NCBI GenBank assembly: GCA_905209075.1
Contig: CAJLRL010000013.1
Location: 1-59,798, forward strand
Reading direction: 5' to 3'
Length of the DNA: 59,798 bases
From: an uncultured Lachnospiraceae bacterium
GTDB taxonomy: Bacteria > Bacillota > Clostridia > Lachnospirales > Lachnospiraceae
How positions within the stretch are numbered: position 1 is the first letter of the stretch; each line of letters starts with the position of its first letter. The notes under the pieces were generated by a model, which was given only the letters and a program-made list of their open reading frames with translations, had not been told where the DNA came from and searched no databases. The translations under genes and the position numbers were made by a program. Below are positions 10,201-17,891 of this stretch, one piece after another.

Positions 10201-11497
10201 TCTGCTGTGGTATATGTTTCTCATCCCACGGATCATTTTCGTGTATACACTGCACATCCACGCTCACATCCGACACCTGGCTTTCATCATAATGAAGATC
10301 AAGCTTTGTAGACATATTTATCGCTGTCTGGAATCCCGGAACCGCAACGGCATCTATAAGTCCTTCCCTGTATAGGATAGAACGCATATTATTTTCTCTC
10401 TCTTCCACCGAGTCGGATGAATTATTCGGGTCATCTGCACTTGTCTGCGGTGAATTATCTCCGGCTCTTACAGCTGAGAATTTAAAGCTGTAAGTCTTTT
10501 TCTCGCCCGGTTTTAATACAAGACTTGATGCGTCCGTAAAATATCCTTTTCCTGTTTTCTGGATATCCCTGGAATGGATATAATAAACCTGAAGTCCCGG
10601 ATAAAAATTACCCGAATCACTTGTCCATCCCTTATAAAGATTACCTGAACGTGTACCTTCTACACCATTTACAGAACCTATCCAGTTGTCTATATACTCT
10701 ATCTTTGCACCTGTTGATGTGACCGGTGTAAAAAGCATATAGTTTCCCTCACCGCTGCACCTTATAGCATATGCATAACCGCTGTCTGCTCCTGCATATG
10801 TATGTACAGTAACTCTGTTATTGTATGTATCATCGATCGTGCTGTAAGCACTGTTCCATGGCATCGGAAGTCCTACATCACCGAATTCTATGTAGTTTCC
10901 ACTGGTGTTTTCCAATGTTATATTCCATTGCATTGAACCATCATCTGTGCCCATGTCATATTCTGATGTAACGTCAAAGCCTTTCATTGTACGTTCATCC
11001 GTTGAATCTTCATCCTGACCTTTAAATTTAACTGTAACCTTATCGTCAGTTGCTGTTTTTTCTATATATGGATTATCCTTCAGATTCTCTGAGGCATTTG
11101 AATATGTTGTCGAACCGCCTGCTGCGAGCGTTTTATTTGTGTCAACTTCCACAAACCCTGAATTATCACCGGCAAAGTTTCCATCCTTGCTTGTCCTGTA
11201 GGAGAAGATCATTTCTCCCATCCACTGGTGCGCTTCATTGTTCTGTGCCGCAGTATCATTTGGTAATACAAAGTTTACATCTCCGCCGTTATTGTTTGTG
11301 CGGTTGTTTTTGATCTGCAGGCTGGAAATCTGACCGAGATCCCCAATCTGCGCTTTTAGACTTCCATTTGAGATGGAGTCTGACTGTGGCTGGGCACTTA
11401 CCGTACTCTGCGGTAAAATTCCAACCAATGATGACAGCATAACTGCCGACATGGCACATGCCGTCACCCTTTGCCTGGTCTTTACATTTTTCCCCAT
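4244..11497 (-). CDS. Giant secreted, membrane-anchored multidomain carbohydrate-active protein
   Basis: This 2417-residue surface protein starts with a signal peptide (MGKNVKTRQRV, then a hydrophobic stretch ending near AQPQS). About residues 40-1030 form a beta-sandwich plus helical-barrel unit, which I take to be the catalytic part. It recalls the DUF5695 group or GH121 HypBA2, and I cannot decide between them. Then come two PKD/REJ-like domains (about 1035-1230), a Big_4-type Ig domain (about 1244-1312) and three discoidin-like carbohydrate-binding domains (about 1314-1457, 1531-1686 and 1760-1920) separated by FIVAR helices (about 1466-1530 and 1690-1756). A Cys-pair repeat (CEVCGEEYG, CRGCGE) lies near 2020-2065, followed by an Asn/Asp/Thr-rich spacer (about 2266-2390) and a membrane segment with a KKRS tail. 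No LPXTG motif is seen. It starts 25 bases after GH127, so the two are one operon, probably acting on L-arabinofuranosides of plant glycoproteins outside the cell. Confidence 0.75.
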   Translation of the reverse strand: MGKNVKTRQRVTACAMSAVMLSSLVGILPQSTVSAQPQSDSISNGSLKAQIGDLGQISSLQIKNNRTNNNGGDVNFVLPNDTAAQNNEAHQWMGEMIFSYRTSKDGNFAGDNSGFVEVDTNKTLAAGGSTTYSNASENLKDNPYIEKTATDDKVTVKFKGQDEDSTDERTMKGFDVTSEYDMGTDDGSMQWNITLENTSGNYIEFGDVGLPMPWNSAYSTIDDTYNNRVTVHTYAGADSGYAYAIRCSGEGNYMLFTPVTSTGAKIEYIDNWIGSVNGVEGTRSGNLYKGWTSDSGNFYPGLQVYYIHSRDIQKTGKGYFTDASSLVLKPGEKKTYSFKFSAVRAGDNSPQTSADDPNNSSDSVEERENNMRSILYREGLIDAVAVPGFQTAINMSTKLDLHYDESQVSDVSVDVQCIHENDPWDEKHIPQQTVTDDGINLVNNSRSVEHGGDATAELVETKTVNGETHHIYNIDFKCIGNNSVRINYKSNGKQKFTQFEFNVLDELNKTINAHSDFAAAQSQDNDENSETYGIYSDWYFASGRDSQQQDHWGDDWSHDNINFMAMKNYLDPKADEIESIEKYLIDFMWDNYMKNTQDSYTVANYLRNSGIYSDASVPYTRTYSEVMEATGFFNMYRIEKAYPDLIEYRKPAEWYLEKAYGIYINRVNAYEIGYYGEQQIPQMIEALYDEGMDEEAEKLQNLFAKEKGTNMTRAAYPYGSEFEYDNTGEEGAYSAAKALRKYYPGSSDTDKALSQMEKAEWKTRAMRGLQPTWYQYADPVFRGGETWWNFQYTASLAGYIMDDWLRYEDTTADADETAWSQRMNYAAKLSNFNAINMGQISSEYIGNTSWRYTMSKGGVGAQDVNDRGTRVMNNGWNDFSGESDEGIYGSLLSISSDVVTDPIFGLTGYGCNVSKSGDVYTVTPLDGIGKRINIIDGKVYVELEQDSCTQAVINKNGAVMNLTVNNTTGKEHLLKISLSGAGVGDGYYDITAECGDSSNQNQCYVKDNEGTAYVVVPEGESAQISITKKDGGENEEPKIYDIKTDENPQALTAFNVKASAYDDGAPSGRLTYKWENVEKPEGAEVSFTSESQTFTDITASLDGEYKFKLTVNDGKLSTEKTITVNVGRPDEKKAPVIDKAEAVQDNINTTTAKLNSSATADTTYENTLTYQWKVADQPEGTKAVIADADKADAVMKAYTPGEYTLELTVIDKKTGVFDEDTVTTKQVTVDMTGDVDGIDRTDTIITGKGEKPSLPDTMEIVHPDGTLAADQIVWDEIPEDSYNNEGTFSVSGTVKGTELKAIANVMVVSGKKVNAALSATASAIVNTPEDLGGVAGLNDGYEPAGSRDTSHGVWHNWLGGNQSGDAWVEYDWDKEIVICQSDAYYFTDGNFAPKSVSYQYKDSNGNWQDVKNAKGLGVELDKYNTTTFTPVKTTAIRMIMSPKTLGCGVIEWKVWGYSDNTVDKQQLRQVIDHANALDLDLFALTDDEKEAFKAQIKEAQQVSDDKEADQTAVDIASEKLAKAITRLSSEDGNLAYSATASTSYVSGWESLAAVKDGKTAEKSYNTNWEIPKYGSWGNVSSSESITYTWDSAVELQKADIYFWYDGEEGSYTSGGIKVPADYVYEYLDGNGNWQKVSTESSYEKAMDQFNTVEFTPVKTTVIRVTMQKQAKDNNGVGVIEWKVYGASVKADKTELAAAIEAAKAVDGTKYTKESYDVLISALEEAQKVMDDDSASDTQIKNAAESLNAAKDALEKAKDKENLALDAKAEGICDYTNDLGGVAALNNGVEPSSSNDKSALVWHNWNDRYEAGTTTVQNAWLSYSWDEEVVLDSTDVYYFTDFGGIMMPKEVKFEYKDADGDWNEIKDAKGLGCEVDKYNTTELGQIKTTALRMVMVPQEMSEADPVHGVGVIEWKVKGKYVKDIDNTDPQIEGAEDGKTYCNPVKIKVTDENLDTVTVKVNGENETAITLDEDGCYEVGAAEGTQTITAKDRSGNTKTLTIRVNDGHTGKIADCHTKAICEVCGEEYGEFNPDVHTGGTEVKNAKAATVKEEGYTGDTYCRGCGEIISKGEAIEKIKDDTAKDDKDDIAKGDISYTTVVDEKAPATKIDVDEEKLIGKLVSDKTIFSDEERAVIAAGGKVNLKLTVSDITESVSKEDKEKVSVKLSDGKIGMYLDINLFAEIYKADGSAYKADKKIAEPGESFSISVTIPVGLLDVEDGFTRTFHVIRVHDGVAEILDTAYNEKSRELTFKTDRFSTYAIAYTDKADDSENDVKDDSKKDDSKKDDSRNDINTGSEAGKTDNTDRNNTDKNSTDQNNTDKNNADENSTDQNNAGSINNGENAGNNITDTDEQTNVSGSTSDNAINKKSNAKPSANSKNNIKNARSVKGGDDNMSAAWILLVMFGAAIVMQGMRIKKRS

Positions 11498-11522
11498 AGC
11501 TTTTCCTTCCCCTAAAATATAA

Positions 11523-13499
11523 TTATATTGTTTCCTTTATCCAGACGAGCATTTCACCGGTCTGGCGGTTACCCCAGTAACAATACGGAACTGCGCGAAG
11601 CGTAACGTCCGTATATTTATTTCTTATAGGCTGATATAATTTTTTATCATTCCAGCCTTCGTCAGAAATCTTTTTACCCCTTAAATGAATCTCACTGCAT
11701 CCCCCGAGCAGCTTGTCATTATAGATTTCTTCAAGTTTCTGGTCTGTGTCAACAAAAACAGATGCAAGATTATCTCCGTTATCTGTCTCCTCTATACAAT
11801 AAACAAGCGGACCTTTCATTATCGCGGTTTTTCCTGAGTCTGCCCTGACTAATGGATTTGCGTGTACAAACACAGGTTTTGAATCAACCTTTATGTCAAA
11901 TATCTCTTCTTTAAATTCTCCTGTTATCTCGATGTAACCGTTTTCTATCTTTATACCATCCTGTTTATAAATTTCTCCGCCGGCTTTGTATATCATTTCC
12001 CCGTTATGTGATATCTCAAACCCCTGTGCATATTCAGGTATTCTGAATGCGATTGTTCCCTTTGAAGCTTTTTCCCCGCTCAGCTTAAAACTGATATTTT
12101 CATTCCATGGGAAATCCCCGTCGAGTTTCATCGTAAATTCATTGCCGCCTATAGTCGTCTTTGTCTCATTTGCGACATAAAGATTTACATATATTTTTTC
12201 CTCATCCTTAAAGTATATATATTGTCCAAGTGAAGCGAGCGTCCTCGTGATATTCGGTGGGCAGCAGGCAACCCCGAACCATTTCTGTCTTACAGGTTTT
12301 ACATGTTCTTTTGATGTGCGCGGTATGCAGTTTGCCGGCCATACTTCAAGCGGATTTACATAGAAGAAACTTTTTCCGTCCATCGCTATTCCAGAAAGTA
12401 AAGTATTGTACAATGCTCTTTCCACGACATCCATATATGATGCATCTTTTTTTATGTCCGCCATTCTCTTTCCAAACATCGCAAGTGCTATCGTCGCACA
12501 TGTTTCTGAGTAATTGCAGTCATTTGGAAGATCATAATCTGTTGTAAATCTTTCGAGTATACCGGATGAACCTACACTTCCTGTTATATACATCTGTCTG
12601 TGAACCATGTCATCCCACAGTCTCCCGCACGCATCCATGAGTCCGTCGTCACTGTACTCGTATGCCACATCTGCCATAGCTGAGTACATGTAATTGGCTC
12701 TTACAGCATGCCCTTCGGCATATTTCTGCTGTCTTACAGGTACATCTGACTGTGAATACTTAGGATCATAATCTGCAAACTCCGGAAAAATTAATTTATG
12801 TTTTAATTTTTGTTCCTTAAGGAACCAGTTCTCGCCTTTGCCTCTTGCATCTATAAAATATTTCGCCTGATCTAAATATCTTTTATTGCCTGTGACCCGG
12901 TATAGCTTTACGAGTGCAAGTTCTATTTCCTGATGTCCCGGATATGCATGTATCTGACCTTTACCACTGCCGAATGTATCACATATAAGATCTGCGAATT
13001 TAGATACTATATCGAGAAATCTTCTCTTTCCTGTCGACTCGAAATATGCTACAGCCGCCTCTATCATATGACCTGCTGTGTAAAGTTCGTGCCCCTCTGT
13101 GATATTGCTCCAGCGGCCATCCGGCTCCTTTATCGTAAAATATGTATTTAAATATCCATCCGGCTGCTGTGCCCTTCCGATAAGTTCTATCGTCTCATCT
13201 GCAAGACTTTCCAGTTTGTCGTCCTTACAGTAATTTAATACAAACCCTACTGCCTCAAGCCATTTCGCCACATCCGTATCCTGAAATACTGCGCCATAGT
13301 AGCTGCCCTCGCTCTCACCTGCAGCGATCTTGAAATTCTCTATGCAGTGGCTTGTCTCCACATCATCTATCCTGTCATTTAATATATCCCACTGATATGG
13401 GATGATCACATCCTTAACGAGATGTATATATTGGTTCCAGAATTTATCTGTAATTTTTATATTTTTAAGTGAAATACTTGAATTTGCTGCCTTTTCCAT
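11523..13499 (-). CDS. GH127 beta-L-arabinofuranosidase
   Basis: This 658-residue retaining glycosidase removes beta-L-arabinofuranose. Family knowledge: in HypBA1 a zinc-held cysteine is the nucleophile, with Glu and Cys ligands in an 'ExC' motif and a 'CC' pair. Both are visible here, as YSETCATIALAMF (about residue 330) and WFGVACCPPNITRTL (about residue 407). No signal peptide is present, so it is intracellular and would act on imported oligosaccharides. The frame is open 18 codons further up to 13553. I chose the ATG at 13499 because AGGAGG lies four bases before it and the protein then begins MEKAANSSISLK. The giant surface protein follows in the same operon. Upstream lie LacI-type palindromes, and the LacI gene is adjacent. 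Confidence 0.9.
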   Translation of the reverse strand: MEKAANSSISLKNIKITDKFWNQYIHLVKDVIIPYQWDILNDRIDDVETSHCIENFKIAAGESEGSYYGAVFQDTDVAKWLEAVGFVLNYCKDDKLESLADETIELIGRAQQPDGYLNTYFTIKEPDGRWSNITEGHELYTAGHMIEAAVAYFESTGKRRFLDIVSKFADLICDTFGSGKGQIHAYPGHQEIELALVKLYRVTGNKRYLDQAKYFIDARGKGENWFLKEQKLKHKLIFPEFADYDPKYSQSDVPVRQQKYAEGHAVRANYMYSAMADVAYEYSDDGLMDACGRLWDDMVHRQMYITGSVGSSGILERFTTDYDLPNDCNYSETCATIALAMFGKRMADIKKDASYMDVVERALYNTLLSGIAMDGKSFFYVNPLEVWPANCIPRTSKEHVKPVRQKWFGVACCPPNITRTLASLGQYIYFKDEEKIYVNLYVANETKTTIGGNEFTMKLDGDFPWNENISFKLSGEKASKGTIAFRIPEYAQGFEISHNGEMIYKAGGEIYKQDGIKIENGYIEITGEFKEEIFDIKVDSKPVFVHANPLVRADSGKTAIMKGPLVYCIEETDNGDNLASVFVDTDQKLEEIYNDKLLGGCSEIHLRGKKISDEGWNDKKLYQPIRNKYTDVTLRAVPYCYWGNRQTGEMLVWIKETI

Positions 13500-13564
13500 G
13501 CTGCCTCCTGTCCTCTTAAAATTCTCTCCAAAATGCTGTAAACAAAACCTCATAAATATTATGC

Positions 13565-13729
13565 AAAACGTTTAATTAAATCGTTTAACATGTATCATAA
13601 AAAAAGGAAAGCTGCCAGATCAACTTTCCTTTCCTTTTTAACATATATTAAATTCTCTTGTCAATCGTTTTACTTAAAACGTTTTACTTTTGTGAGAAGA
13701 TAACAAATTTAAACGTTTTACTTTGTCAA
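13565..13729 (-). promoter_or_regulatory. LacI-family operator cluster and promoters before GH127
   Basis: Four operator-like palindromes centred on CG are seen: AAAACGTTTA (13565-13574), AAATCGTTTA (13578-13587), TAAAACGTTTTA (13675-13686, perfect) and TAAACGTTTTA (13710-13720). Two candidate minus-strand promoters lie among them: TTGACA-N18-TGTTAT (13700-13729) and TTGACA-N17-TTAAAA (13636-13664). One palindrome sits between the boxes of the first. The adjacent LacI protein is the likely ligand-controlled repressor. Confidence 0.7.
13599..13629 (-). terminator. Intrinsic terminator between lacI-type gene and GH127
   Basis: On the minus strand GGAAAG and CTTTCC flank a 12-nt loop and are followed by seven T. 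It lies downstream of both candidate promoters, so it could end the regulator transcript or act as an attenuator for the GH127 operon. Confidence 0.6.
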
Positions 13730-13749
13730 CTTTTCATGTGTCATAAGTA

Positions 13750-14790
13750 TCAGTTTATATCTTTAACTGAATCTCTTATGTACATTTTTCCTTTAACCGG
13801 TATTATCTGTGCACAAAGAGGCAGATCATCTTCTTTCTCGATGTCCTCTATCACCCGCCGGCATGCTTCGTATCCTATATCAAAAAGAGGAAGCGATATC
13901 GTAGTAAGCGCAGGCTCACAGAATGTGGCCAGTTCACGGTTGTCAAATCCCACAACCGAGATGTCATCTCCTGGAACAAGTCCCTCTGCCTCAAGACGGT
14001 CATACACGCCTCCTGCCATGATATCGTTCATGCAGAAAATAGCTGTGACACCTAAATCCAGAAGGCTGTCTGTGTTGTCATATCCGCTCTTTCTCGTCCA
14101 GTCGCCTTTCACGACAAATCGCGGATCAAACTCTATGCCATGTTCCGCCAAAGCCTTTTTGTAGCCTTCCAGTCGGTCATTCGTATGGATACTTGAGTAT
14201 TTACCGGTAATGACACCTATTCTCCTGTGCCCCATTGCAATGACATAGTCGATCAGTTTATGCGCACCATACAGATCATCCACGATCACCGATGAGTGTT
14301 CTTTTGAATCTGTCATGCCATATGCCATTGCAGCCGGAACATCCAGCCTTCCCTTAAAACATTTAAGGGTTCTCTCATGTGTGGCGACATATACTATTCC
14401 ATCAACCTGCTTTGACTTAAAATCCTTTGTCTGGCTCTGGATTAAATCCGGCAGATTTTCATCATCATAATATGTGTCGCCAAGTTTCTGGTACAGACGC
14501 AGATTGGTAAAGAGGATATTATATCCTCTTTCCTCACTGCACTGCGTGATTCCGTCAATTATTTCCGGTGCGCAGAAGACTGTTATGTCTTCTACTATTA
14601 CACCGATCGTTTTGCTTTTCTGGGTTCTAAGGTTTTTTGCAACATAGTTTGGAGTGTAATTAAGTTCGTCTATCGCCTTTAGTACTTTTTGCTTTGTCGA
14701 TTCACTTGCATTCGGCTTTCCGTTTATGATGTTGGAAACCGTAGCAATCGAAACACCGCAGTACTTTGCTATTTCTTTGATAGTGACCAT
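13750..14790 (-). CDS. LacI-family transcriptional regulator of the arabinoside locus
   Basis: The 346 residues begin with the LacI HTH (MVTIKEIAKYCGVSIATVSNIINGK) and hinge (NYVAKNLRTQKSKTIGVIV), followed by a periplasmic-binding-protein-like sensor domain. That domain includes 'GVTAIFCMNDIMAGGVYDRL' and 'VVGFDNRELATFCEPALTTI', both typical of the family. It lies just upstream of GH127 and the giant surface protein on the same strand, with LacI-like palindromes between, so control of that operon by a sugar effector is the natural inference. GAGG lies seven bases before the ATG. A TTAAACGATAA element near its own start suggests autoregulation. Confidence 0.92.
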   Translation of the reverse strand: MVTIKEIAKYCGVSIATVSNIINGKPNASESTKQKVLKAIDELNYTPNYVAKNLRTQKSKTIGVIVEDITVFCAPEIIDGITQCSEERGYNILFTNLRLYQKLGDTYYDDENLPDLIQSQTKDFKSKQVDGIVYVATHERTLKCFKGRLDVPAAMAYGMTDSKEHSSVIVDDLYGAHKLIDYVIAMGHRRIGVITGKYSSIHTNDRLEGYKKALAEHGIEFDPRFVVKGDWTRKSGYDNTDSLLDLGVTAIFCMNDIMAGGVYDRLEAEGLVPGDDISVVGFDNRELATFCEPALTTISLPLFDIGYEACRRVIEDIEKEDDLPLCAQIIPVKGKMYIRDSVKDIN

Positions 14791-14861
14791 CTTATTACCT
14801 CTTTCCTATGCAGATTATCGTTTAATAATATGGTAACCAAAAATGGTATTTAAATCAACCT

Positions 14862-15224
14862 TTATTTACTTTTTTTCTTTCTTGAAGCAAGTATCACACC
14901 AACGGCAATTACCATTGCAGCCATATAGCCCCATGCATTCGGTGTGTTATCTCCTGTTATAGGAGATGCGTATTTTCTGCCTGTCGGTGTAGTTTTTACA
15001 TTAACCCTTCTTGCGGCTGCTGCTTTTGGTGTCTGGACGCTGTTTGTACTGCTATTTGTGTTGTCAGAGTCAGGTGCTGCGTTGTCATTTGATGGATTCT
15101 CTGTTATGTCAGATTTTTCCTATGTGTCTGTATATGTGATAGCATATGTAGAAAATCTGTCTGTCTCAAATGATATAGTCTGCGCACTTCCATCATATGT
15201 TGACTCAAGTATCTCCTTATATTC
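14862..15224 (-). pseudogene. Remnant of a cell-surface anchored protein, C-terminal end only
   Basis: Translated on the minus strand, this gives EYKEILESTYDGSAQ, then FETDRFSTYAITYTDT, then an in-frame TAG (15120-15122). It continues through a Ser/Asn/Thr spacer to a sortase-like SPITGDN motif, a membrane helix and an RKKKSK tail, with a stop at 14862-14864. The FSTYAI segment closely matches the same segment near the end of the giant protein at 4244-11497 ('FKTDRFSTYAIAYTD'). No start is available, because a TAA precedes at 15225-15227. It is a truncated paralog broken by a nonsense codon. Confidence 0.75.
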
Positions 15225-15360
15225 TTAATTTAAAATACATACTATATACATATTACCAAGTAACACTGCAAAATCCATCTTTTTCTCTTCATCTTCACTC
15301 TGTACCATCAGGTATAGATTTTCAATAGTAACTTTACACACTCAAATTTTTATTCCATAT

Positions 15361-15387
15361 TAATTTATCCTGTACTTCTTCCGATAA
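15361..15387 (+). promoter_or_regulatory. Sigma-28 (flagellar SigD/FliA)-like promoter
   Basis: TAAT (15361-15364), exactly 15 bases, then TCCGATAA (15380-15387). The flagellar sigma consensus is TAAA-N15-GCCGATAA, so each box has one mismatch. The expected start is about 48 bases before the downstream ATG. Confidence 0.6.
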
Positions 15388-15442
15388 ATATAATATACAA
15401 GGAAGGGATTCCAGCACATTTATACCAAGGAGGGATTAAATA

Positions 15443-16075
15443 ATGAGTTTAACATCTATTTCAAATGTAGCTTCTACTGTTGTAGCAGCAAATAGCACCA
15501 CTACTGCCAAAAAGGATTCGGCAGCTGCCAGCAAATTAACCAGCACTTTCGATGAAACTGCCGCTGTATATGAAAAGTCTTCAAGCAGTTCTGACTCAAA
15601 GAAGGCTTCTGACAACACTTCAGCAAAAAAGACAAGCACAGCTGACCGTTCAGCCATAGTCAAAGCCTTAAAGGATGATGCCGAAAAGCAGAAACAAAAC
15701 CTTATCGATATTGTACGCAAGTCTATGTCCGGTCAGGCTTCTACATGGAACAAGTCTCAGGGACTTAAGAGTCTCTTTGAAAATCTGACTGTAGATGCTG
15801 ACACCATTGCACAGGCTAAAAAAGATATCGCAGAGGATGGTTACTGGGGTGTCGATCAGACATCCGACAGAATCTTGGATTTCGCCAAAGCTCTTTCAGG
15901 TGATGATCCAGATAAGGCAGATATGCTCTTAGAAGCATTCAAAAAAGGTTACAAACAGGCAACAGGCGATTGGGGAGCCGAGCTTCCGTCATTGTGTAAG
16001 GATACATACGATGCTGTCGTAGAAAAATTCCAGAAATGGAAAGATGGTGCATCAACAAATTCTACCGAAAGCTAA
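15443..16075 (+). CDS. Conserved hypothetical protein, probably in the motility regulon
   Basis: The 210 residues have a Ser/Thr/Lys/Ala-rich, probably disordered first third (about 1-75) and a folded C-terminal domain (about 80-200) with 'DGYWGVDQTSDRILDFAKAL' and 'WGAELPSLCKDTYDAV'. I recognise this domain as a recurring uncharacterised one in motile bacteria but know no function for it. There is no signal peptide or membrane segment. AAGGAGGG precedes the ATG at good spacing. A sigma-28-like promoter lies upstream and a perfect 12-bp hairpin terminator follows, so it is a single-gene unit. It is the only plus-strand gene for several kilobases. Confidence 0.8.
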   Translation: MSLTSISNVASTVVAANSTTTAKKDSAAASKLTSTFDETAAVYEKSSSSSDSKKASDNTSAKKTSTADRSAIVKALKDDAEKQKQNLIDIVRKSMSGQASTWNKSQGLKSLFENLTVDADTIAQAKKDIAEDGYWGVDQTSDRILDFAKALSGDDPDKADMLLEAFKKGYKQATGDWGAELPSLCKDTYDAVVEKFQKWKDGASTNSTES

Positions 16076-16096
16076 TATAGCCGCATAGCATAATTA

Positions 16097-16130
16097 AAGG
16101 GTATTCAACACTTTGAATACCCTTCTTTAT
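16097..16130 (+). terminator. Intrinsic terminator
   Basis: AAGGGTATTCAA and TTGAATACCCTT form a perfect 12-bp stem with a four-base loop, followed by TCTTTATT. It ends the 15443-16075 gene and may also serve the minus-strand gene only from the other side. Confidence 0.85.
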
Positions 16131-16135
16131 TGTCT

Positions 16136-17809
16136 CTATTTCAGCATAACCTTGCAATCTTTTTTATAACATGCTATTCCATAGCTGATAAAATTTCGCA
16201 TGCCATCCTGTTTAAGCCTTCCAACATAATCTTTTTCTTCAATCTGTTTTATTGCATCCAGGCATGCTTTATCCATATTTCCATTTTCAGCATATTTTAG
16301 TTCGATAACTATCCCTGTTCTGTTATCTGGTGCTTCTATCAATATATCACTATACCCCGTTCCGGACTCAGCATTCGATTTTATGATCCAATTTGACTTA
16401 TAGACAAGTAGTCCCAATAAAATACCATGATAAAAGTTCTCCTTCTTTTCCTTTGCGACTGCGGTATCACGTATGCTTATAGTATTCCACAGATAATCGC
16501 CAAAAAGCTGTTCAATCTTCTGTGAATTCTTTTGAATAAATGCATTGCAAAATTCCTCAAGCGCCTTTCCGTCATTTTTTGATGCATCACGAAACCACTC
16601 TCTGACTTTCTTTATAAAAAGATTTCGTATCTCTTTATTTGGAATTGCAAGACGATATCTATCATCATCAGTTCGTCCCTGCTGTGTCAGATAACCGGTT
16701 GTAAAAAGTACACTCCAAAGATTTTCAATCTTATCATCAAGTTCTTCGTAAGTCAGTTCCTGTGAAATTTCTTTTTCTATATATTCTCCGGCTATCAGAC
16801 GTTCAATTTCGTTTTTCGTGCTTGCATCTGCCTTGTCTATAAATCTGCGGACAATGGCATTGCCACTTGAATTAGACCAGAAATCCTCCGGTTTTGCCTC
16901 TTCATCCATGCACAGACTTTTGCTATATCGTATTACATCCCATGGACAATAGATATCCGTATTTCCAAATCTATAACCATCATACCATTCTTTCATATCT
17001 GCATAATGAGCCGACAGTCCATAATCTTTGAGTATTTTTCTAACTTCTGCATCCGTAAACCCAAAACACTCATCATACTGGACATTTAAAATCGATAAAA
17101 CCTCAAAGTTATTAAGTCCTGTAAAAATACTCTCTTTCGAAATGCGAAGACATCCGGTCAAAATAGCAAACTGTAAAAAATCATTTGTTTTTAATGCCTG
17201 TCCGAATATTCCTTTGATCAACGCGACCATCTCTTTATAATAACCATTCTGAAACGCTTTATCCAGCGGCACATCATACTCATCAATTATAATTATTGTT
17301 TTCCTGTCATAATGTTTATACAAAAATCTGGATAATGTCTTCAGACTGTTTTCTATATTCTCATCTGTTCCAGTCAGAATACTTTGAAAGCTTATTCTGT
17401 CTTCCTGTGTCAGTTTTTCGCTATTTTTCAGATAGTAATGCCTGTCCGCCTCTTCTTTAATTATTTCAGACAGCATTTCCTTTGATTTGGAAAATGTCAA
17501 TCCATCTACACCTTTAAGCGATAGAAAAATAACAGGATATTTTCCCATATATTCATTACACAACTCTGTATTATTTGAAATATATAACCCCTCAAACAAT
17601 GAACTATCTGTTCCAATTTCAAAAAAGCTTTTTAACATACTCATGTTAAGAGTTTTTCCAAAACGTCTCGGACGTGTGAACAAATTTACCTTTCCCCAGT
17701 TTTGCAAAAGCTGCTCTATAAGTCTTGTCTTATCAATATAGTAAAAGCCTGATTTTCTTATCTCCTCAAAATTTTCGATTCCGACAGGTAATTTTAATTT
17801 ATTATCCAT
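16136..17809 (-). CDS. AAA-ATPase-like / PD-(D/E)XK nuclease family protein
   Basis: The 557 residues have an N-terminal AAA-ATPase-like domain and a C-terminal PD-(D/E)XK nuclease-like domain. The first has 'GIENFEEIRKSGFYYIDKT' at the start, Walker A 'RPRRFGKT' near residue 50 and Walker B 'IIIIDEYDVPLDKAF' near 175. The second has 'GYSDILIEAPDNRTGIVIELKYAE', with D...E-x-K, near residue 500. These proteins are common in multiple copies in Bacteroidetes and Lachnospiraceae. Their function is not settled, with mobile-element or defence roles suggested by their spread. It is full length, stands alone, and starts behind a short AT-rich gap. Confidence 0.85.
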   Translation of the reverse strand: MDNKLKLPVGIENFEEIRKSGFYYIDKTRLIEQLLQNWGKVNLFTRPRRFGKTLNMSMLKSFFEIGTDSSLFEGLYISNNTELCNEYMGKYPVIFLSLKGVDGLTFSKSKEMLSEIIKEEADRHYYLKNSEKLTQEDRISFQSILTGTDENIENSLKTLSRFLYKHYDRKTIIIIDEYDVPLDKAFQNGYYKEMVALIKGIFGQALKTNDFLQFAILTGCLRISKESIFTGLNNFEVLSILNVQYDECFGFTDAEVRKILKDYGLSAHYADMKEWYDGYRFGNTDIYCPWDVIRYSKSLCMDEEAKPEDFWSNSSGNAIVRRFIDKADASTKNEIERLIAGEYIEKEISQELTYEELDDKIENLWSVLFTTGYLTQQGRTDDDRYRLAIPNKEIRNLFIKKVREWFRDASKNDGKALEEFCNAFIQKNSQKIEQLFGDYLWNTISIRDTAVAKEKKENFYHGILLGLLVYKSNWIIKSNAESGTGYSDILIEAPDNRTGIVIELKYAENGNMDKACLDAIKQIEEKDYVGRLKQDGMRNFISYGIACYKKDCKVMLK

Positions 17810-17830
17810 CTAAGCCTCCAATATAATAAA

Positions 17831-17857
17831 CCGCTACACTTAATATCAGTATAGCGG
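17831..17857 (-). terminator. Hairpin terminator of the metal-ABC operon
   Basis: CCGCTA and TAGCGG with further pairing inside form a stem of about ten pairs with one mismatch. On the minus strand TTTATTATA follows. It lies just after the permease gene. Confidence 0.55.
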
Positions 17858-17891
17858 ATTATCCCTAAAAATACAATTTGAAGTTAATTTC

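Noticed and set aside
14944..15228. Plus-strand 94-codon frame
   Set aside because: The minus strand here gives a clear anchored-protein tail similar to the neighbouring giant protein, so the plus-strand frame is a shadow.
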